Source: Roseiarcus sp963765375 (GTDB lineage Bacteria; Pseudomonadota; Alphaproteobacteria; Rhizobiales; Beijerinckiaceae). From it: a stretch of 64,000 bases of DNA. The stretch covers positions 372,001 through 436,000 of the forward strand of contig CAVXVZ010000007.1 in assembly GCA_963765375.1 (NCBI GenBank), in the 5' to 3' direction. The position numbers and the translations under genes were made by a program. The notes under the pieces are model-generated. The model did not search any database. It saw only the letters and a list, made by a program, of their open reading frames with translations, and was not told the origin of the DNA. Below are positions 62,876 through 64,000 of this stretch, one piece after another. Each line of letters starts with the position of its first letter. Positions within the stretch are counted from its first letter, which is position 1.

Positions 62876-64000
62876 CGCTCTCTACTGAACGTCATGGAGA
62901 ATATTGATTTGAGGCCTCCGAGAGCGGTGGCGAAGCGGTCTTGAGGGATTGAGTCGGATTGGTTGCAGCGCAGGATATTGTGCGCAATGCTCCTGAGTCT
63001 TGCGACAATTCCAGGATTGGTTCGAATGCGCGAGGCATCTTCGCGGAAAGTGACGTCGCGCGTGTAGTGGGATTTGTTCTCGATTCCCCAGTGCTTGCGG
63101 ATGGCGTGCGCGGCGAGGTTTGCGGTCACAGGACGGCCGGAGAGATAGAAGGAGATTTCGGACGAGGGCTTCCAGAGGCCGGTGGCGGGCTGCCGGACGT
63201 TGATCGCGCGCTCGACCTTGATGATGGCGGCGACATGGGGCTCCCATTCCGTTCCTGCGACGGCGGGCGCGGCGGTGAACACCGCGATGGCTCGGGTTTC
63301 GTGGCGGTTGCGCCGTTTCTGGTCCACGGTCTGCACGCTCGACTGGGGCTTGGCCGTGGCGCAGACGGCCTCGACCTTCTGCCAGAGGATCGGCTGGTTC
63401 TCCTTGAGCTGGACGATCAGATGTGCGTTGGCGACGGCGGCGGCTTCGAAAGTTTTTTTTGGCAATGCATGGCGTCGCAGGTGACGATATGGCCCGCCAA
63501 GTGGAGTTCCTCCATCAGCTTCTGCGCGGCGGGGATCTCGTTGGATTTTTCATCGATTTCGATGTGGGCGAGAACCAGCGCCGTATCGACCGCGAACGCG
63601 CTAAGCAACTGCCTTGCCTTGGCGTCGTTGAAGTTGTCGAAACTGCCCTTCAGCGTCTTGCCGTCGAACGCGATGACGCGCGTCTGGGCGCTCGCCGGAG
63701 CGAGATTCAAGTTCGCGGCGTGGTCACGGAAGACCTTTTCGACATCGGCCGGGCTCAGCCCCTGCAAAATATAGCGGATCGCGGTATGCGCCGGCGGCCT
63801 CTTCCACTTGATCGCGAAGGCTTTGTTCAGCCTTTGCCGATGCACCTTGAGGTAAGTGCGGATGCCGCGATAGGAATTGGCGCCGCTCACCATGGCGAAA
63901 ACGGAGAACAACAGCACGTGAGGTAACGGATAGAGTTTGCCCTCGGCGCGACGCGGGTCGGGAATCGTCCCAAAGAGCGAAAGAAGAGGTTCGAACGACT
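62863..64000 (-). mobile_element. ISAs1-family insertion sequence, extends beyond window
   Basis: The left end is set by the junction with hsdS, where the native hsdS text stops at CCAGGG and the transposase stop begins 9 bases later. The right end is outside the window. It lies inside hsdS. Confidence 0.75.
62872..64000 (-). pseudogene. ISAs1-family transposase with a frameshift at an A8 tract
   Basis: The gene enters from the right edge: FGTIPDPRRAEGKLYPLPHV, then LLFSVFAMVSGANSYRGI, FDGKTLKGSFD (with the first catalytic Asp), and HIEIDEKSNEIPAAQKLM to CDAMHCQKK. At 63453-63460 an eight-base T run (A8 on the coding strand) breaks the frame; the text continues as KTFEAAAVANAHLIVQLKENQP and ends with HWGIENKSHYTRDVTFREDASRIR in the -1 frame. 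DDE residues and the ISAs1 C-terminal form are both there. A shift at the A run (A-AAA-AAA in frame) could be programmed, a mutation or an assembly error. Confidence 0.85.

Larger units (their letters stand above)
54558..64000. mobile_element. integrated genomic island, left end, extends beyond window
   Basis: Runs from the tRNA-Thr fragment rightward: broken tyrosine integrase, two accessory genes, a second recombinase, M48 peptidase, hsdR, truncated hsdS, ISAs1. Composition is mixed, with AT-rich promoter DNA unlike the host. The other attachment site is outside the window. Confidence 0.7.

Overview
The window looks like a GC-rich alphaproteobacterial chromosome, most likely Hyphomicrobiales. 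The evidence is an alphaproteobacterial porin, a SciP (CtrA inhibitor) gene with a CtrA-like box in front of it, an RpoH-type sigma factor, a DUF2125 protein, a fused CysN/CysC, a box benzoyl-CoA epoxidation cluster with BoxR, and DUF3768 in a mobile region. The exact genus is not settled by what I can see.

Layout. 1-10 kb: a cut-off IS630-type transposase, a porin, an MltB-like lytic transglycosylase, sciP, a row of exported or membrane proteins of unknown function, an unusual flavin oxidoreductase fused to a methyltransferase, and an SDR. 10-21 kb: two paralogous cyclase-TolB-TPR proteins around a serine hydrolase, a dual-specificity phosphatase, MtgA, a MazEF-type toxin-antitoxin pair with a palindromic operator, tRNA-Leu(CAA), a YqaA-like protein, DsbB and DUF2125. 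21-30 kb: rpoH, rluD, a homocysteine methyltransferase, rpe and the sulfate activation genes cysD-cysNC, followed by a roughly 950 bp repeat-rich block framed by a 30-bp direct repeat of the cysNC 3' end, then a glutathione transferase. 30-37 kb: boxR-boxC-boxA-boxB on the minus strand and a divergent benzoate-CoA ligase; matches to the BoxR operator lie in both regulatory gaps. 37.3-39.8 kb: a lone, visibly AT-richer SIR2-plus-P-loop gene, the best candidate for an antiphage defence system. 40-49 kb: a DgoK-DgoA fusion, ddl, and a sugar-type ABC transporter operon led by an amidohydrolase. 49.4-54.5 kb: two secreted cysteine-rich proteins followed by a DsbA-like thiol oxidoreductase, a possible dedicated secretion and folding set. 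54.56 kb to the end: an integrated element beginning at a tRNA-Thr(CGT) 3' fragment, with a frameshifted tyrosine integrase, small accessory genes, a second recombinase, an M48 peptidase and a type I restriction locus (hsdR, truncated hsdS) interrupted by an ISAs1-family element that runs off the window.

Working together: the box genes and the ligase convert benzoate to benzoyl-CoA and then to the ring-cleavage substrate, with BoxR sensing benzoyl-CoA. CysD and CysNC make APS and PAPS. The ABC operon imports an unknown sugar-like or cyclic amide compound. The right-hand island has lost integrase integrity and probably restriction specificity, so it looks fixed and decaying.
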